A stretch of DNA of 25,322 nucleotides, taken from Thiotrichaceae bacterium (GTDB lineage: Bacteria; Pseudomonadota; Gammaproteobacteria; Thiotrichales; Thiotrichaceae). The stretch spans positions 1-25,322 of the forward strand of contig JALVEA010000326.1 of NCBI GenBank assembly GCA_027008665.1, read 5' to 3'. Both the position numbers and the translations under genes were made by a program. A model generated the notes under the pieces. The model saw nothing but the letters and a program-made list of their open reading frames with translations, searched no databases and was not told where the DNA came from. Below, in pieces: positions 1-8,667 of this stretch. Position 1 is the stretch's first letter; each line of letters opens with the position of its first letter.

Positions 1-508
1 TTCCTAAATCAGGTTGTTTTATAATTAGCGCCATCGGTACAGCAACCAGTATAGCGGCAACAAGAATATCTATAAAACGTGGAGGCAGTGTTTTATGTGA
101 AAAATAACTAGCCACCATCATAGGTACTGCAAGCTTCATAATTTCCGCAGGTTGAAAACGAAAGCTTCCTAGTTCTAGCCAACGTTGTGCCCCTTTTCCC
201 ATCGTTCCTTGAATAATCACTAATACCAATAAGATCACGCCAATAATATAAATCCAGACAGAGATTCTACTAAGGAGACTACTCGGTAATTGTGCTGCAA
301 ATAACATAATACCCGCTGACAAACCTAAATGAATCACATGACGTGTAATAATAAACATATTTTCACCACTCACATAATCAGCACCACTTGCACTGTATAA
401 GGTTAGCCCCCCTAGTGATAATAAAATAGCTAACGCCGTAAACAGGACTAAGTCAATCCGTGAAAGTAGTCGAAAAATAGCACCTAAGAGCCCGCCTGAT
501 CTATTCAT
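1..508 (-). CDS. rodA: RodA, SEDS peptidoglycan glycosyltransferase (partial, C-terminus outside window)
   Basis: RodA is the SEDS-family glycosyltransferase that polymerises lipid II into glycan strands during side-wall elongation, in complex with PBP2. About 169 N-terminal residues are visible, starting MNRSGGLLGAIFRLLSRID. They show successive hydrophobic helices and the family signatures GKGAQRWL and SFRFQPAEIMKLAVPMM, which match RodA rather than FtsW in feel. The ATG at 506-508 follows the mrdA stop codon with no gap, so the pair should be translationally coupled. The gene continues beyond base 1, so the C-terminal half cannot be judged. The identification rests on these motifs plus the mrdA neighbour. 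Confidence 0.93.
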   Translation of the reverse strand, partial: MNRSGGLLGAIFRLLSRIDLVLFTALAILLSLGGLTLYSASGADYVSGENMFIITRHVIHLGLSAGIMLFAAQLPSSLLSRISVWIYIIGVILLVLVIIQGTMGKGAQRWLELGSFRFQPAEIMKLAVPMMVASYFSHKTLPPRFIDILVAAILVAVPMALIIKQPDLG

Positions 509-2527
509 TTATCTATCCCTGTTTCTTTTTTTTGTATTCTTGCTGTGTTTTTTTGACTTTTTTCTTCTTTTTTTATGTTTTTTCTTAATATTTCTCTTAT
601 TAGCTTTTTTATGTAATATGCCATTCTTTGTTCCTACCCCCGCTTTTTTTTCTTCCTTCTTGGGTTCTGGCAAGAAATAACTATCTAGTAATTTTCGTGC
701 TAAGGGAGCGGCTACTTTACTACCTCCACCTGCATTTTCGACAATAACCGCTAACGCTATCACTGGTTTATTGGCAGGTGCAAAAGCAACAAAAAGAGAA
801 TGATCATGTAATTTTTTTGCTAATCGAGAGGCTTTGTAGGTTTTGTTTTGTGCCACACTAAAAACTTGAGCTGTTCCTGTTTTCCCCCCAAATTTATATT
901 TTGCCCCTCTACCTGCACGTCCTGCTGTTCCTCCTGGACCGTGTACAACATGAACCATTGCCTTAATAATCTCATCCCAATAGGAGGTATGCTTTACCTT
1001 TATGGAGGGTAATTGTTGTGCTGATACTAATTTTTCAGGCAAATTACGTGATACTCGCACTCCACGTAACACATGTGGGCGCATTCTCATTCCTTTCATT
1101 GCAACGGTACCCACAGCATGTGCTAACTGTAGCGGGGTTGCTGTCCAATAGCCCTGACCAATGCCAATATTCACTGTATCACCTGGATACCAATTCTGAC
1201 CAAAACGTTTTTTCTTCCATGCGGTAGAGGGCATAATACCCGATCTCTCATGGGGTAAATCAATGCCCGTTTTGCTTCCAAAGCCAAAGCGTTTCAATGA
1301 CTTGGAAAAACGTTTAATACCCATTCGATAAGCAAGATCATAAAAATAAACGTCACAAGACTGGAAAATCCCACGTTGTAAACTAACATGCCCATGCCCC
1401 CCTCTTTTCCATTTCCAGCAACGATAACGGTGTCGAACCCCTGGTATTTGAAAAAAACCACGTCCAAAAACAGAGCGAGAGGGTGTCACTATCCCTTCGT
1501 CTAAACCTGCTAATCCTACCATTGGCTTAATAGTGGAACCGGGTGGATAGCTTCCTTGCAAAGCCCGATTATACAAAGGTCGATTAGGATTATTTCTTAG
1601 GGCATTATAATTTTTATAAGAAATGCCATTAACAAATAGATTAGGATTAAACATAGGCACCGATGCCATTGCTAACACCTCACCATTACGAGGGTCAAGA
1701 GCTACTATAGCCCCATTACTGTCTCGTTCCTCTAATAACTCCTCTGCTCTTAACTGTAATTTTAGATCGATACTTAAAAATAAGTCCTCACCGGCAATAG
1801 GTGGCTTACTTTCAAAAACACGTTGTGGTTTACCATGTGCATCGACTTCTACTACTTTATAACCTGATTTACCATGCAAACGTGTTTCGTAAAATTTTTC
1901 AATACCTGATTTACCAATATGAGTGGATCCTTTGTATTCTTTTTTGCCTTCTTTGCCTAGTTTTTTTAGGTCTCGTTTATCAATTCTGCCAACATAACCA
2001 ATCAAATGTCCTGCTGTTTCTCCTAGAGGGTAAGTACGTTCCATACGGACATTGATTTCAAAACCAGGAAAGCGAGAACGGTGTACTGAAAAAATAGCAA
2101 TTTCTGCTTCTGTTAAACTAGGACGCAGTACAACAGGCACAAAACGTGAATTAACGCGTAGCTTCTGTTTAAACTTCTTAATCGCTTGTGGCCCCATGGG
2201 AATGAGCTTATTAAGACGTATCAACTCACCTTCTAAATCAGGTACCTTATCTTTTGTTACCTCTAACACATATTCGATATGATTATCTGCTAATAACAAT
2301 CCATTGCGATCATAAATTTGTCCACGAACGGGGGGGATAGGAATGCGTTTTTGATAATTTTCTTGAGATAATTTGGTATAATGTTCGTAATTATTAATTT
2401 GCAAAAAGACAAGCCGTACTACCACTAAGAATAACGCCAAAAATACTAATAGTCCTGCTACTAGCGAGCGTGAGCGAAATAATTTCAACTCCTCTCTTTC
2501 ATTTTTGACAGTTTGTTTATACGACAT
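509..2527 (-). CDS. mrdA: Penicillin-binding protein 2 (elongasome DD-transpeptidase)
   Basis: Class B PBP that cross-links glycan strands made by RodA during cell elongation. It is an inner-membrane protein with a periplasmic catalytic domain. The 672 residues show one N-terminal TM helix (about 21-43), a pedestal/dimerisation region containing RGQIYDRNG (about 68-76), and a transpeptidase domain. The catalytic SxxK is STIK (Ser331), the second motif is SCD (390-392) and the third is KTG (549-551). E. coli PBP2 is about 633 residues, so this one is longer. The excess is mostly a Lys/Arg-dominated tail (about 622-672) with no fold visible. Transcription runs leftward into rodA. I saw no strong Shine-Dalgarno upstream of the ATG. 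Confidence 0.95.
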   Translation of the reverse strand: MSYKQTVKNEREELKLFRSRSLVAGLLVFLALFLVVVRLVFLQINNYEHYTKLSQENYQKRIPIPPVRGQIYDRNGLLLADNHIEYVLEVTKDKVPDLEGELIRLNKLIPMGPQAIKKFKQKLRVNSRFVPVVLRPSLTEAEIAIFSVHRSRFPGFEINVRMERTYPLGETAGHLIGYVGRIDKRDLKKLGKEGKKEYKGSTHIGKSGIEKFYETRLHGKSGYKVVEVDAHGKPQRVFESKPPIAGEDLFLSIDLKLQLRAEELLEERDSNGAIVALDPRNGEVLAMASVPMFNPNLFVNGISYKNYNALRNNPNRPLYNRALQGSYPPGSTIKPMVGLAGLDEGIVTPSRSVFGRGFFQIPGVRHRYRCWKWKRGGHGHVSLQRGIFQSCDVYFYDLAYRMGIKRFSKSLKRFGFGSKTGIDLPHERSGIMPSTAWKKKRFGQNWYPGDTVNIGIGQGYWTATPLQLAHAVGTVAMKGMRMRPHVLRGVRVSRNLPEKLVSAQQLPSIKVKHTSYWDEIIKAMVHVVHGPGGTAGRAGRGAKYKFGGKTGTAQVFSVAQNKTYKASRLAKKLHDHSLFVAFAPANKPVIALAVIVENAGGGSKVAAPLARKLLDSYFLPEPKKEEKKAGVGTKNGILHKKANKRNIKKKHKKRRKKSKKHSKNTKKRNRDR

Positions 2528-2771
2528 TAAATTCTATGGGGGCTCAGTCAGGGAAATATAATTTTGATGCAACATTATACCCCAAAGAAAATAAATAATG
2601 GATTTCTAATACGTTAAATAGTGTAATAAATTTAGTTTTTATTTGATATTATTTGTCTATGGCAGAGTCAGTCAGATTTCAAATAACAAATCTATCTCTG
2701 TTAAAGAGCGTAAATTAAGTGCTCTAAGCAAGAACGTAATTTTTTAAACATTTTAAGAATTTTTTACTATT
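2528..2771. other. Divergent intergenic region between mrdA and the yaiL-like gene
   Basis: This 244-base AT-rich region must hold promoters for both the leftward mrdA-rodA pair and the rightward yaiL-like gene. I could not pick a convincing -35/-10 pair on either strand. A weak stem (AGAGC...GCTCT, about 2705-2725) is the only structure noted. Confidence 0.4.
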
Positions 2772-3308
2772 ATGAGCTCATTGCGTGATCAATTATTGAA
2801 AGCAGGACTTGTTACTAAAGAACAAGTTCAAAAGGCTGAAACTAAGCCGCAGCTTAAAAGAAGAAATAAAAACACCAGTCATAAAATCAATCCTTCACAG
2901 AAAAAACAAATAAGGAAAGCCAAGCCCAAAAGAGAACTTTCAGATCTGGAGAAATTTTATCAACAACGCTCAAATGTAGAAAATAAAGAACGTCAACAAG
3001 AAAAAAAAGCAAAAGAAGAGCAAGCTAGACTTAAAAAAGAACGGAATGTAAAAATAAGCCGATTAATTAATGAAAACATGCTTGCTATTGATGATCCGAG
3101 TGAGCGTTATAATTTTGTTATTGGCACAGCAGTGAAATATATTTATGTAAGCACAGAGCAACTAGATGAATTAGCAGATGGAAAATTAGCGCTAACCTTT
3201 CTAAAAGGTAAGTGTCGTATTATTTCTTCTGATATTGCAAAAGAAATCAGAGAAATAGATCCTAAACGGCTGATTGTCCAACAACAACCAGAACAAAAAA
3301 GCAAATAA
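2772..3308 (+). CDS. yaiL: DUF2058 / YaiL family nucleoprotein
   Basis: The 178 residues match the length of E. coli YaiL (DUF2058), a family common in gammaproteobacteria and annotated as a nucleoprotein or polynucleotide-associated enzyme with no established reaction. The N-terminus MSSLRDQLLKAGLVTKEQVQ is the family hallmark. It is followed by a Lys/Arg/Gln/Glu-rich segment (about 25-105) predicted as a charged coil. The compact C-terminal domain (about 105-170) contains YNFVIGTAVKYIYV and the LADGKLAL stretch. Signal and TM segments are absent, so it should be cytoplasmic. Family membership is strong; the function is not known. Confidence 0.87.
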   Translation: MSSLRDQLLKAGLVTKEQVQKAETKPQLKRRNKNTSHKINPSQKKQIRKAKPKRELSDLEKFYQQRSNVENKERQQEKKAKEEQARLKKERNVKISRLINENMLAIDDPSERYNFVIGTAVKYIYVSTEQLDELADGKLALTFLKGKCRIISSDIAKEIREIDPKRLIVQQQPEQKSK

Positions 3309-3389
3309 ACCCCATACTAACATTTAGTCTCTTGACTTTAGCTCTTAAAAAATATGCACATTCCTAAATAATAAAAATGAAAATCAAAA

Positions 3390-3962
3390 ATGCATAAACT
3401 TATCTTCCTTTTATCACTGCTACTATTATTTTCCTGTAGTTCTAGCACCACAAAACAAACAATTAATAATCGCTTTGCTAAGGCTGTTCCAACAGCATTT
3501 CAAGGGACTTTAAACGCTCATAATACAGTACGCACAGCACTTGGGTTAAAACCATTACGCTGGTCTAATAAATTAGCCGTATACGCCCAGCAATGGGCTA
3601 ATCATCAAGCAAAAACACAAAATTGTTTTATGCAACATCGTCCCCATTATGAAAGTCCCTTTAGACAAATTTATGGTGAAAACCTCTTTTGGGCAAGTCC
3701 CAAACGTTGGTCTGATGGTAAGGTGGAATTACAGCAAATTAGTATCCGTGACGTGATTAAAGCATGGGCTGATGAAGTGAATGATTATAATTACAATACT
3801 AATAGTTGTCGTACAGGTGAGCAATGTGGTCATTATACACAAATTGTTTGGCGTGAATCCCAAGCTGTGGGTTGTGCCAAAGTCGTTTGTGCTGATAAAT
3901 CACAACTATGGGTCTGTAATTATAATCCTCCAGGAAATTATATTGGCGAGCGCCCCTATTAA
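3390..3962 (+). CDS. CAP/SCP (PR-1-like) domain lipoprotein
   Basis: Secreted protein of the CAP superfamily (cysteine-rich secretory, antigen 5, PR-1). The signal peptide (1-15) ends LLLFSC, giving probable lipidation at Cys16; Phe at -2 is atypical for a lipobox. The domain spans about 37-190 and keeps the classical signatures: GENLF (96-100), HYTQIVW (148-154) and CNYNPPGN (176-183). Candidate cavity residues are His83, Glu97, Glu129 and His148. Six further cysteines (79, 140, 146, 162, 167, 176) suggest disulfides as in the plant and animal members. Proposed roles in the family include sterol/lipid binding, but nothing here tells the ligand. It stands alone between the yaiL-like gene and fabA. 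Confidence 0.88.
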   Translation: MHKLIFLLSLLLLFSCSSSTTKQTINNRFAKAVPTAFQGTLNAHNTVRTALGLKPLRWSNKLAVYAQQWANHQAKTQNCFMQHRPHYESPFRQIYGENLFWASPKRWSDGKVELQQISIRDVIKAWADEVNDYNYNTNSCRTGEQCGHYTQIVWRESQAVGCAKVVCADKSQLWVCNYNPPGNYIGERPY

Positions 3963-3989
3963 CTAAGATACTTTTTTAACCCTCTAAAA

Positions 3990-4008
3990 TTCTGCTAAAA
4001 TTGCAGAA
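3990..4008. promoter_or_regulatory. Inverted repeat upstream of fabA (possible operator)
   Basis: TTCTGC-N7-GCAGAA is a perfect 6-bp inverted repeat ending 32 bases before the fabA start codon. No T-run follows, so it is not an obvious terminator. Its position would suit an operator of a fatty-acid regulator, but it does not resemble a FabR or FadR site that I recognise. Confidence 0.3.
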
Positions 4009-4040
4009 GTCATTAATAAACAAACAAATTAGGACAAATA

Positions 4041-4556
4041 ATGTCAAGACAAAGCTCTTTTGAATACGATGAACTGATAAAATGTGGTAACGGTGAACTT
4101 TTTGGTGAAGGCAATGCGCGTTTGCCGACCCCTAATATGTTAATGATGGATCGTATTATTGAAATTAGCGAAGAAGGAGGCGAGTTTGGCAAAGGTTATA
4201 TGATTGCAGAACTCGATATCAAACCTGATCTCTGGTTTTTTGAGTGCCACTTTCCAACAGACCCCGTTATGCCAGGATGCTTAGGTTTAGATGCAATGTG
4301 GCAACTCATTGGTTTTTATCTCGGTTGGCTAGATAATCCAGGGCGTGGTCGTGCATTAGGATCAGGAGAGGTGAAATTTACAGGGCAGATTTTACCAACC
4401 GCCAAAAAAGTAACATATCGTATCGATATGACCCGCGTCATTTGCCGTCGCTTAGTCATGGGAGTCGGTAATGGAACCGTTGCGGTTGATGGTCGAGTTA
4501 TCTACACTGCTAAAGACCTAAAAGTTGGCTTGTTTACTTCAACAGAAAATTTTTAA
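4041..4556 (+). CDS. fabA: 3-hydroxydecanoyl-ACP dehydratase/isomerase FabA
   Basis: FabA dehydrates beta-hydroxyacyl-ACP and isomerises trans-2- to cis-3-decenoyl-ACP, the branch point of anaerobic-type unsaturated fatty acid synthesis in the cytosol. The 171 residues equal the usual length. The hot-dog active site is intact: His70 in FFECHFPTDPVMPG and Asp84 in LGLDAMWQL, at the same numbers as E. coli. A Shine-Dalgarno-like AGGA lies about 8-11 bases before the ATG. The partner fabB, often the next gene, is not here; the next gene is a DUF1287 protein. Confidence 0.97.
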   Translation: MSRQSSFEYDELIKCGNGELFGEGNARLPTPNMLMMDRIIEISEEGGEFGKGYMIAELDIKPDLWFFECHFPTDPVMPGCLGLDAMWQLIGFYLGWLDNPGRGRALGSGEVKFTGQILPTAKKVTYRIDMTRVICRRLVMGVGNGTVAVDGRVIYTAKDLKVGLFTSTENF

Positions 4557-4688
4557 TACTCTAATCAAGGTAACAAACTAAAGCTGAAATATCACCTCGT
4601 TGTGAGGAGCTAGAGTTGTGTAATGATAAAAAATGAAATTTAAAGAGGGAGTTTTTGCAATCTGGGTTAATTACTGTTTTGGAAAGAG

Positions 4689-5579
4689 ATGATAAGAAAC
4701 AAGATGATTTCGAAGGGAACGATAACGACTAGATTATTAAAAATAGAACCAATTCTGCGCGTTTATAAAGTTGTATTGGTTTCTTTGATGACTTTGTTAA
4801 TTATTTTTATTTTTAATAATGAAATAGCGATTGATCCGATTAAAAACAGTCAACCGAGTTTAGCTATTATTCAGCCTAATAGTTCCTTGATAGAGAGTAA
4901 TCCAAGTTATGATGAGATAATGGAGGAGCGTGAGGAGGAGCAACCTGATAATGAGGAGTTGACGGAGGAAGAGAGGATGATTCCTGATGATGAGATTGTT
5001 ATTCTTCCGCCTCGTTTGCCTTCTATTGTGGATGGTACTAAAAAGGCGGTGACGCTCAGGGAGCGTTTTATTCTTGGGGCGGTGATGCAGTATGGTGTCA
5101 CGACGAGTTATAATGGTGCGTATAAAAAAATCTCTTATCCGAATGGGGATGTGGATATTTCAACGGGTGTATGTACTGATGTGATTATACGTGCTTTTCG
5201 TGCGGTGGATATTGATTTACAACGGGAAATTCATCGTGATATGAAGCGTTATTTTAGAAAATATCCCAAAAAATGGGGTTTAAGAAGACCTGATAGTAAT
5301 ATTGATCATCGTCGTGTGCCGAATATGGAGGTTTATTTTGAACGCAAGGGTTATAAAATACCGATTGGTAAACAGGGGGATTTTTCAAATTATCTCCCTG
5401 GCGATTTGGTGGTATGGCGAATTAATAATGATCTGACGCATATTGGTATTGTGTCAGATCAAAAAGTGCCAGGGACATCGCGTTATTATATTATCCATAA
5501 CCCTTTTCAAGGGGTGGAGATTAGTGATTGGTTAGGGGAATTTGAAATTATTAATCACTTTAGGGTATTTAAAGATTGA
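4689..5579 (+). CDS. Membrane-anchored DUF1287 protein, probable NlpC/P60-like fold
   Basis: The 296 residues hold a short cytoplasmic N-terminus, one TM helix (about 26-43), an acidic linker rich in Glu and Asp (about 74-103) and a DUF1287 domain (about 120-294). Inside the domain are STGVCTDV (Cys162), IDHRRVPN (about 205-212), LPGDLVVW, LTHIGIVSD (His251) and IIHNPFQG (His270). A Cys followed by His in this arrangement resembles the catalytic core of the NlpC/P60 superfamily, so a peptidoglycan or amide hydrolase in the periplasm is plausible, but that is inference. Several start codons are possible: ATG 4689 sits directly after GGAAAGAG, and ATG 4704 is an alternative. It converges with the PilZ gene 31 bases away. 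Confidence 0.78.
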   Translation: MIRNKMISKGTITTRLLKIEPILRVYKVVLVSLMTLLIIFIFNNEIAIDPIKNSQPSLAIIQPNSSLIESNPSYDEIMEEREEEQPDNEELTEEERMIPDDEIVILPPRLPSIVDGTKKAVTLRERFILGAVMQYGVTTSYNGAYKKISYPNGDVDISTGVCTDVIIRAFRAVDIDLQREIHRDMKRYFRKYPKKWGLRRPDSNIDHRRVPNMEVYFERKGYKIPIGKQGDFSNYLPGDLVVWRINNDLTHIGIVSDQKVPGTSRYYIIHNPFQGVEISDWLGEFEIINHFRVFKD

Positions 5580-5610
5580 GTAGATTTTATTAACACCATT
5601 TGTCTAAATA

Positions 5611-7290
5611 TTAGATAAAATCCCAGACTTCATCAAAGCCTTCGTCTTCATCATCGGCGTGTAGTTCTTCTACTAGTTTATAATAACAAAAAGCAAAAAT
5701 ACCCATCGATTCATCTATTTTGGTTAGTTGGACTTTCTCTTCACGAGAACTAAATTGTAGGCTTAGAATATCTTCTACTTTAAACATATGCCCCGGCAAA
5801 ATGAGGTTAGGTTGTTTGCGTACCCCTTCAATACTTGGAAGAAATAGACCTTCAACGGGCAATTTTTGTGTGAGTTGGCGATTTTCAACTCTGTCAATAC
5901 GAATCGACATCGCTTTGGGAGAGAGTAATTCTGCGCCAAAACAAAGACCTTTTTTGCCACGATAATAATCCATCCAACGGATTACTAAGATTTGCCATTG
6001 ATCTGACTCATCCGCTGGGTCTTTTATTGCAACGATTTCACCGATTCGTGCCGAGGTGGGTTCTTTTTCTTGCTGACAAAGCCCATAACCACCTGTGCTA
6101 CTGTCTTTTATTTTCCAAACCTGTATTTCAACATCGTGTTCTTCTTCAAGGGCTTCAACTTCTAAATCAACCCAAGGGCTAGCAACCGTTTCACCGAAAT
6201 TAAGTTGCTCATAGATATCATCTTCTTCGGCATTTTTTATGACCATAGAATCCGTTTGAGTACATCGGACTACCTCTATGACCTCTTTTAAGCGTATCAC
6301 TAAGCCTGCTTTGTCATCACGTTTAAAACGTTTATATTTACGACTACGCGCAGTGGTTAAAACGTCTACAAGGCGTTTAGCTAAACCATGGTTTAGCATT
6401 GGATAAGTATCACTTAAACCTAGTGTTTTATGGGCAGTTATTTCGACGAAATGCTTTAGGATTTTGATAATGTGAGAGGTGTCGATAATACGACTAGTTG
6501 CTGAACTGACACTGTCGCTAACGGGCATTAAGGCAGCGGGTTCATCGCTATTTAATAAAGCAATATGGGCGTATTCTTCCTGAATATTATCGGTATTTTT
6601 TAATATTTTCACTGTTGAAATAACTTGTTTATAGAATGCTTCTAATCGGGCTATTTCTCCTTGTCGTAAACTATTAGGGGCTGATAGTGCAATTAAATGT
6701 ACAAATAAATAATGGGCTTCAATGGAGAATTTTTCTGCATGTGCATCACTTTTATCAGGCACAATTTGTGATTGGATATTATGTTCACAGGCAAATAAAT
6801 ATAGCTGATGTATATCATGCCAGATATTGGCTTTATTTTTATTGTAGATGCTGTAGCTATTGATGATTGTGCCGCTCATATATTTGATTGAGCGCCCGAT
6901 TGAAATCAGTAATTTTTTGGGTATTAATGGCCCTTTAGTTAACATATCCAAGGTTGCTAATTGGTAAAGCCCTGCAAGCTCTAGTTGTAGAGCCTGTTTT
7001 AAATCAAAGACTTTTTGGCTTCTTTCTAGCAGAGGAAAAGATCGACTAGAGAAGTGTCGATTCAAATTATCCAGCGCAATATTCACAAAAGGAAGCAGAA
7101 TATCCCCTATTTCAATACGAATAGGAGCTGGCAAAGGTTGCTGGTTTAAGGCAACCAATGCCTTGTAGAGACGTTTTGTCACCTCCCCCATATTGGTTAA
7201 TGGAAGATCATTGACCCAGTTGCGTGCTTGGGCTGCGGAATGTGGAATAGCATTTTTATTTTTATTAGTAGATGGCATTAGATTGCTCAT
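5611..7290 (-). CDS. PilZ-type (putative c-di-GMP-binding) large cytoplasmic protein
   Basis: This resembles the roughly 550-residue proteins annotated as cyclic-di-GMP-binding in gammaproteobacteria. The helical N-terminal part (to about 300) opens with the family-like phrase WVNDLPLTNMGEVTKRLYKAL. The C-terminal half holds PilZ signatures: an RxxxR (RKYKR) around residue 320 and a DxSxxG (DSSTGG) around 399, then a beta-rich stretch with IRWMDYYRG and LCFGAELLSP. About 75 residues separate the two signatures, much more than in compact PilZ domains; an acidic insert fills the gap. No TM helix. I prefer the ATG at 7288-7290 (559 aa), which has GGACTGAG about 8 bases upstream. An in-frame GTG at 7299 lies too close to that site. 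The C-terminus is acidic. Partner and output are unknown. Confidence 0.7.
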   Translation of the reverse strand: MSNLMPSTNKNKNAIPHSAAQARNWVNDLPLTNMGEVTKRLYKALVALNQQPLPAPIRIEIGDILLPFVNIALDNLNRHFSSRSFPLLERSQKVFDLKQALQLELAGLYQLATLDMLTKGPLIPKKLLISIGRSIKYMSGTIINSYSIYNKNKANIWHDIHQLYLFACEHNIQSQIVPDKSDAHAEKFSIEAHYLFVHLIALSAPNSLRQGEIARLEAFYKQVISTVKILKNTDNIQEEYAHIALLNSDEPAALMPVSDSVSSATSRIIDTSHIIKILKHFVEITAHKTLGLSDTYPMLNHGLAKRLVDVLTTARSRKYKRFKRDDKAGLVIRLKEVIEVVRCTQTDSMVIKNAEEDDIYEQLNFGETVASPWVDLEVEALEEEHDVEIQVWKIKDSSTGGYGLCQQEKEPTSARIGEIVAIKDPADESDQWQILVIRWMDYYRGKKGLCFGAELLSPKAMSIRIDRVENRQLTQKLPVEGLFLPSIEGVRKQPNLILPGHMFKVEDILSLQFSSREEKVQLTKIDESMGIFAFCYYKLVEELHADDEDEGFDEVWDFI

Positions 7291-7487
7291 AATTATCACT
7301 CAGTCCATCACCAGTTATTTATACCCCTAGTACAGCAACTAGCTAATATAAATAATGGTTTTATTGTTTATATTTAAAATTGTTTAGGACTAAACACTTA
7401 GCCTTAAATTTTATCAGTCATTGTTAAACCTATGTGCGTAAAGAAGCATAGAATTTAGGTCACATCCTGAGCCGTTTTATTGTAGAT

Positions 7488-7544
7488 TGGATAAGCGGTA
7501 GTAGTATCAATTATTTGTATTAGGAAATATAGGATGCTTATCCA
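7488..7544. repeat. Imperfect palindromic repeat, REP-like relic
   Basis: A 9-bp perfect inverted repeat (TGGATAAGC at 7488-7496 and GCTTATCCA at 7536-7544) encloses 39 AT-rich bases. The outer words GTAGATTGGATAAGC and GGATGCTTATCCATC resemble the arms of dispersed palindromic repeats common in proteobacterial genomes, here with a decayed centre. It lies 34 bases downstream of epmB, but no T-run follows in that direction, so it is a poor terminator. Confidence 0.4.
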
Positions 7545-7577
7545 TCTTTGATTATAATAGTAGCAGTTAAGCGCTTT

Positions 7578-8594
7578 TTATACGATAGCAACCTTAGACC
7601 GTTTGCCTGAAACCTCCCGTACTAATTTTGGTACTAGATAGCCAGAGAGCCTGTTTCTTAATTGTTCCATAATAAAAAGTGCTTTTTGTTGTGGAATATC
7701 AAAATGTGCTGTACCTGATACTTTATCCAATAAATGTAAATAATAAGGTAACGTTTTATAATGAAATAAGACATGGCTTAAATTTTCTAGAGCTTCAACG
7801 CTATCATTCACTCCTTTGAGCAAGACCGATTGATTCAGCAAGGTAGCCCCTGCGCTAACTAATGTACGCAGTGTATTTCCCACTTCTGTATCAATTTCAT
7901 TAGCATGATTCGCATGAATAACCACTACTTTTTTTATCTTTAATGAACGAAAGTATTTTAAGAAATTCATATTGATACGTTGCGGTAACACTACAGGAAT
8001 GCGTGTATGAAAACGAAGTGTTTTAATATGGGGTATAGTCGCTAACTGTTGGCATAATGAAAACAAACGTTGATCGGATAAAACAAAAGGATCGCCTCCA
8101 CTTAGAATGACTTCATAAAGACTCGAATCGCTTTTGATAACATCAATCGTCTGTTGCCAGTTATTTTTAATAGGATTTGCTTCAGAGTAAGGAAATTCTT
8201 GGCGAAAACAATAACGACAATGTATTGCACAAACTCCCGTAGTGACGATTAAAGCACGCCCTTGGTATTTTTGTAATACGCCAGGTGATAATGAAGCATC
8301 TAAATCTCCCACAGGATCAGAGATATAGCCTTTAACAACAAATGTTTCATCCTCTATAGGCAATATTTGTTTAAGTAATGGATCATCCCAACATCCTTTT
8401 TTTATTTTATCAGCGTAGTTAAGTGGCACTAATAATTTATGTTTTTCATGGGCTTGACGTGTTTTTTGAAGATTTTCTGTAGGGAGTTCTAAATAATTGA
8501 TTAATGTTTCAGGATCACGAATTGCTTGAGCTAAACACTGTTGCCAATTGTTCTGAGTTAAAGATTTATTTTTAATACGAATACCAGTTATCAT
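7578..8594 (-). CDS. epmB: EF-P (R)-beta-lysine-forming aminomutase EpmB
   Basis: Radical-SAM, PLP-dependent lysine 2,3-aminomutase that converts L-lysine to (R)-beta-lysine for attachment to EF-P. The 338 residues are close to E. coli EpmB (342). The 4Fe-4S cluster motif is CAIHCRYC (Cys122, Cys126, Cys129). The glycine-rich SGGDPF follows at about 165-170, and KVSGTAHFDIP lies near the C-terminus. The PLP lysine is probably Lys334, in the C-terminal RSK, by comparison with E. coli. The clostridial-type C-terminal oligomerisation extension is absent, as expected for the EpmB branch. It is divergent from efp across 73 bases, and AAGG lies a few bases upstream of its ATG. Confidence 0.95.
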   Translation of the reverse strand: MITGIRIKNKSLTQNNWQQCLAQAIRDPETLINYLELPTENLQKTRQAHEKHKLLVPLNYADKIKKGCWDDPLLKQILPIEDETFVVKGYISDPVGDLDASLSPGVLQKYQGRALIVTTGVCAIHCRYCFRQEFPYSEANPIKNNWQQTIDVIKSDSSLYEVILSGGDPFVLSDQRLFSLCQQLATIPHIKTLRFHTRIPVVLPQRINMNFLKYFRSLKIKKVVVIHANHANEIDTEVGNTLRTLVSAGATLLNQSVLLKGVNDSVEALENLSHVLFHYKTLPYYLHLLDKVSGTAHFDIPQQKALFIMEQLRNRLSGYLVPKLVREVSGKRSKVAIV

Positions 8595-8667
8595 ACATGC
8601 CTTATTTTTACTAAATAATTGTTTTTAAGGAATTCTCGTTCCTAATTGCTTCGGAGGAATATTTTAC

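Noticed and set aside
1018..2282. Several plus-strand ORFs of 69-84 codons across mrdA
   Set aside because: They are antisense shadows of the PBP2 gene, lack ribosome-binding sites and show no recognisable motifs.
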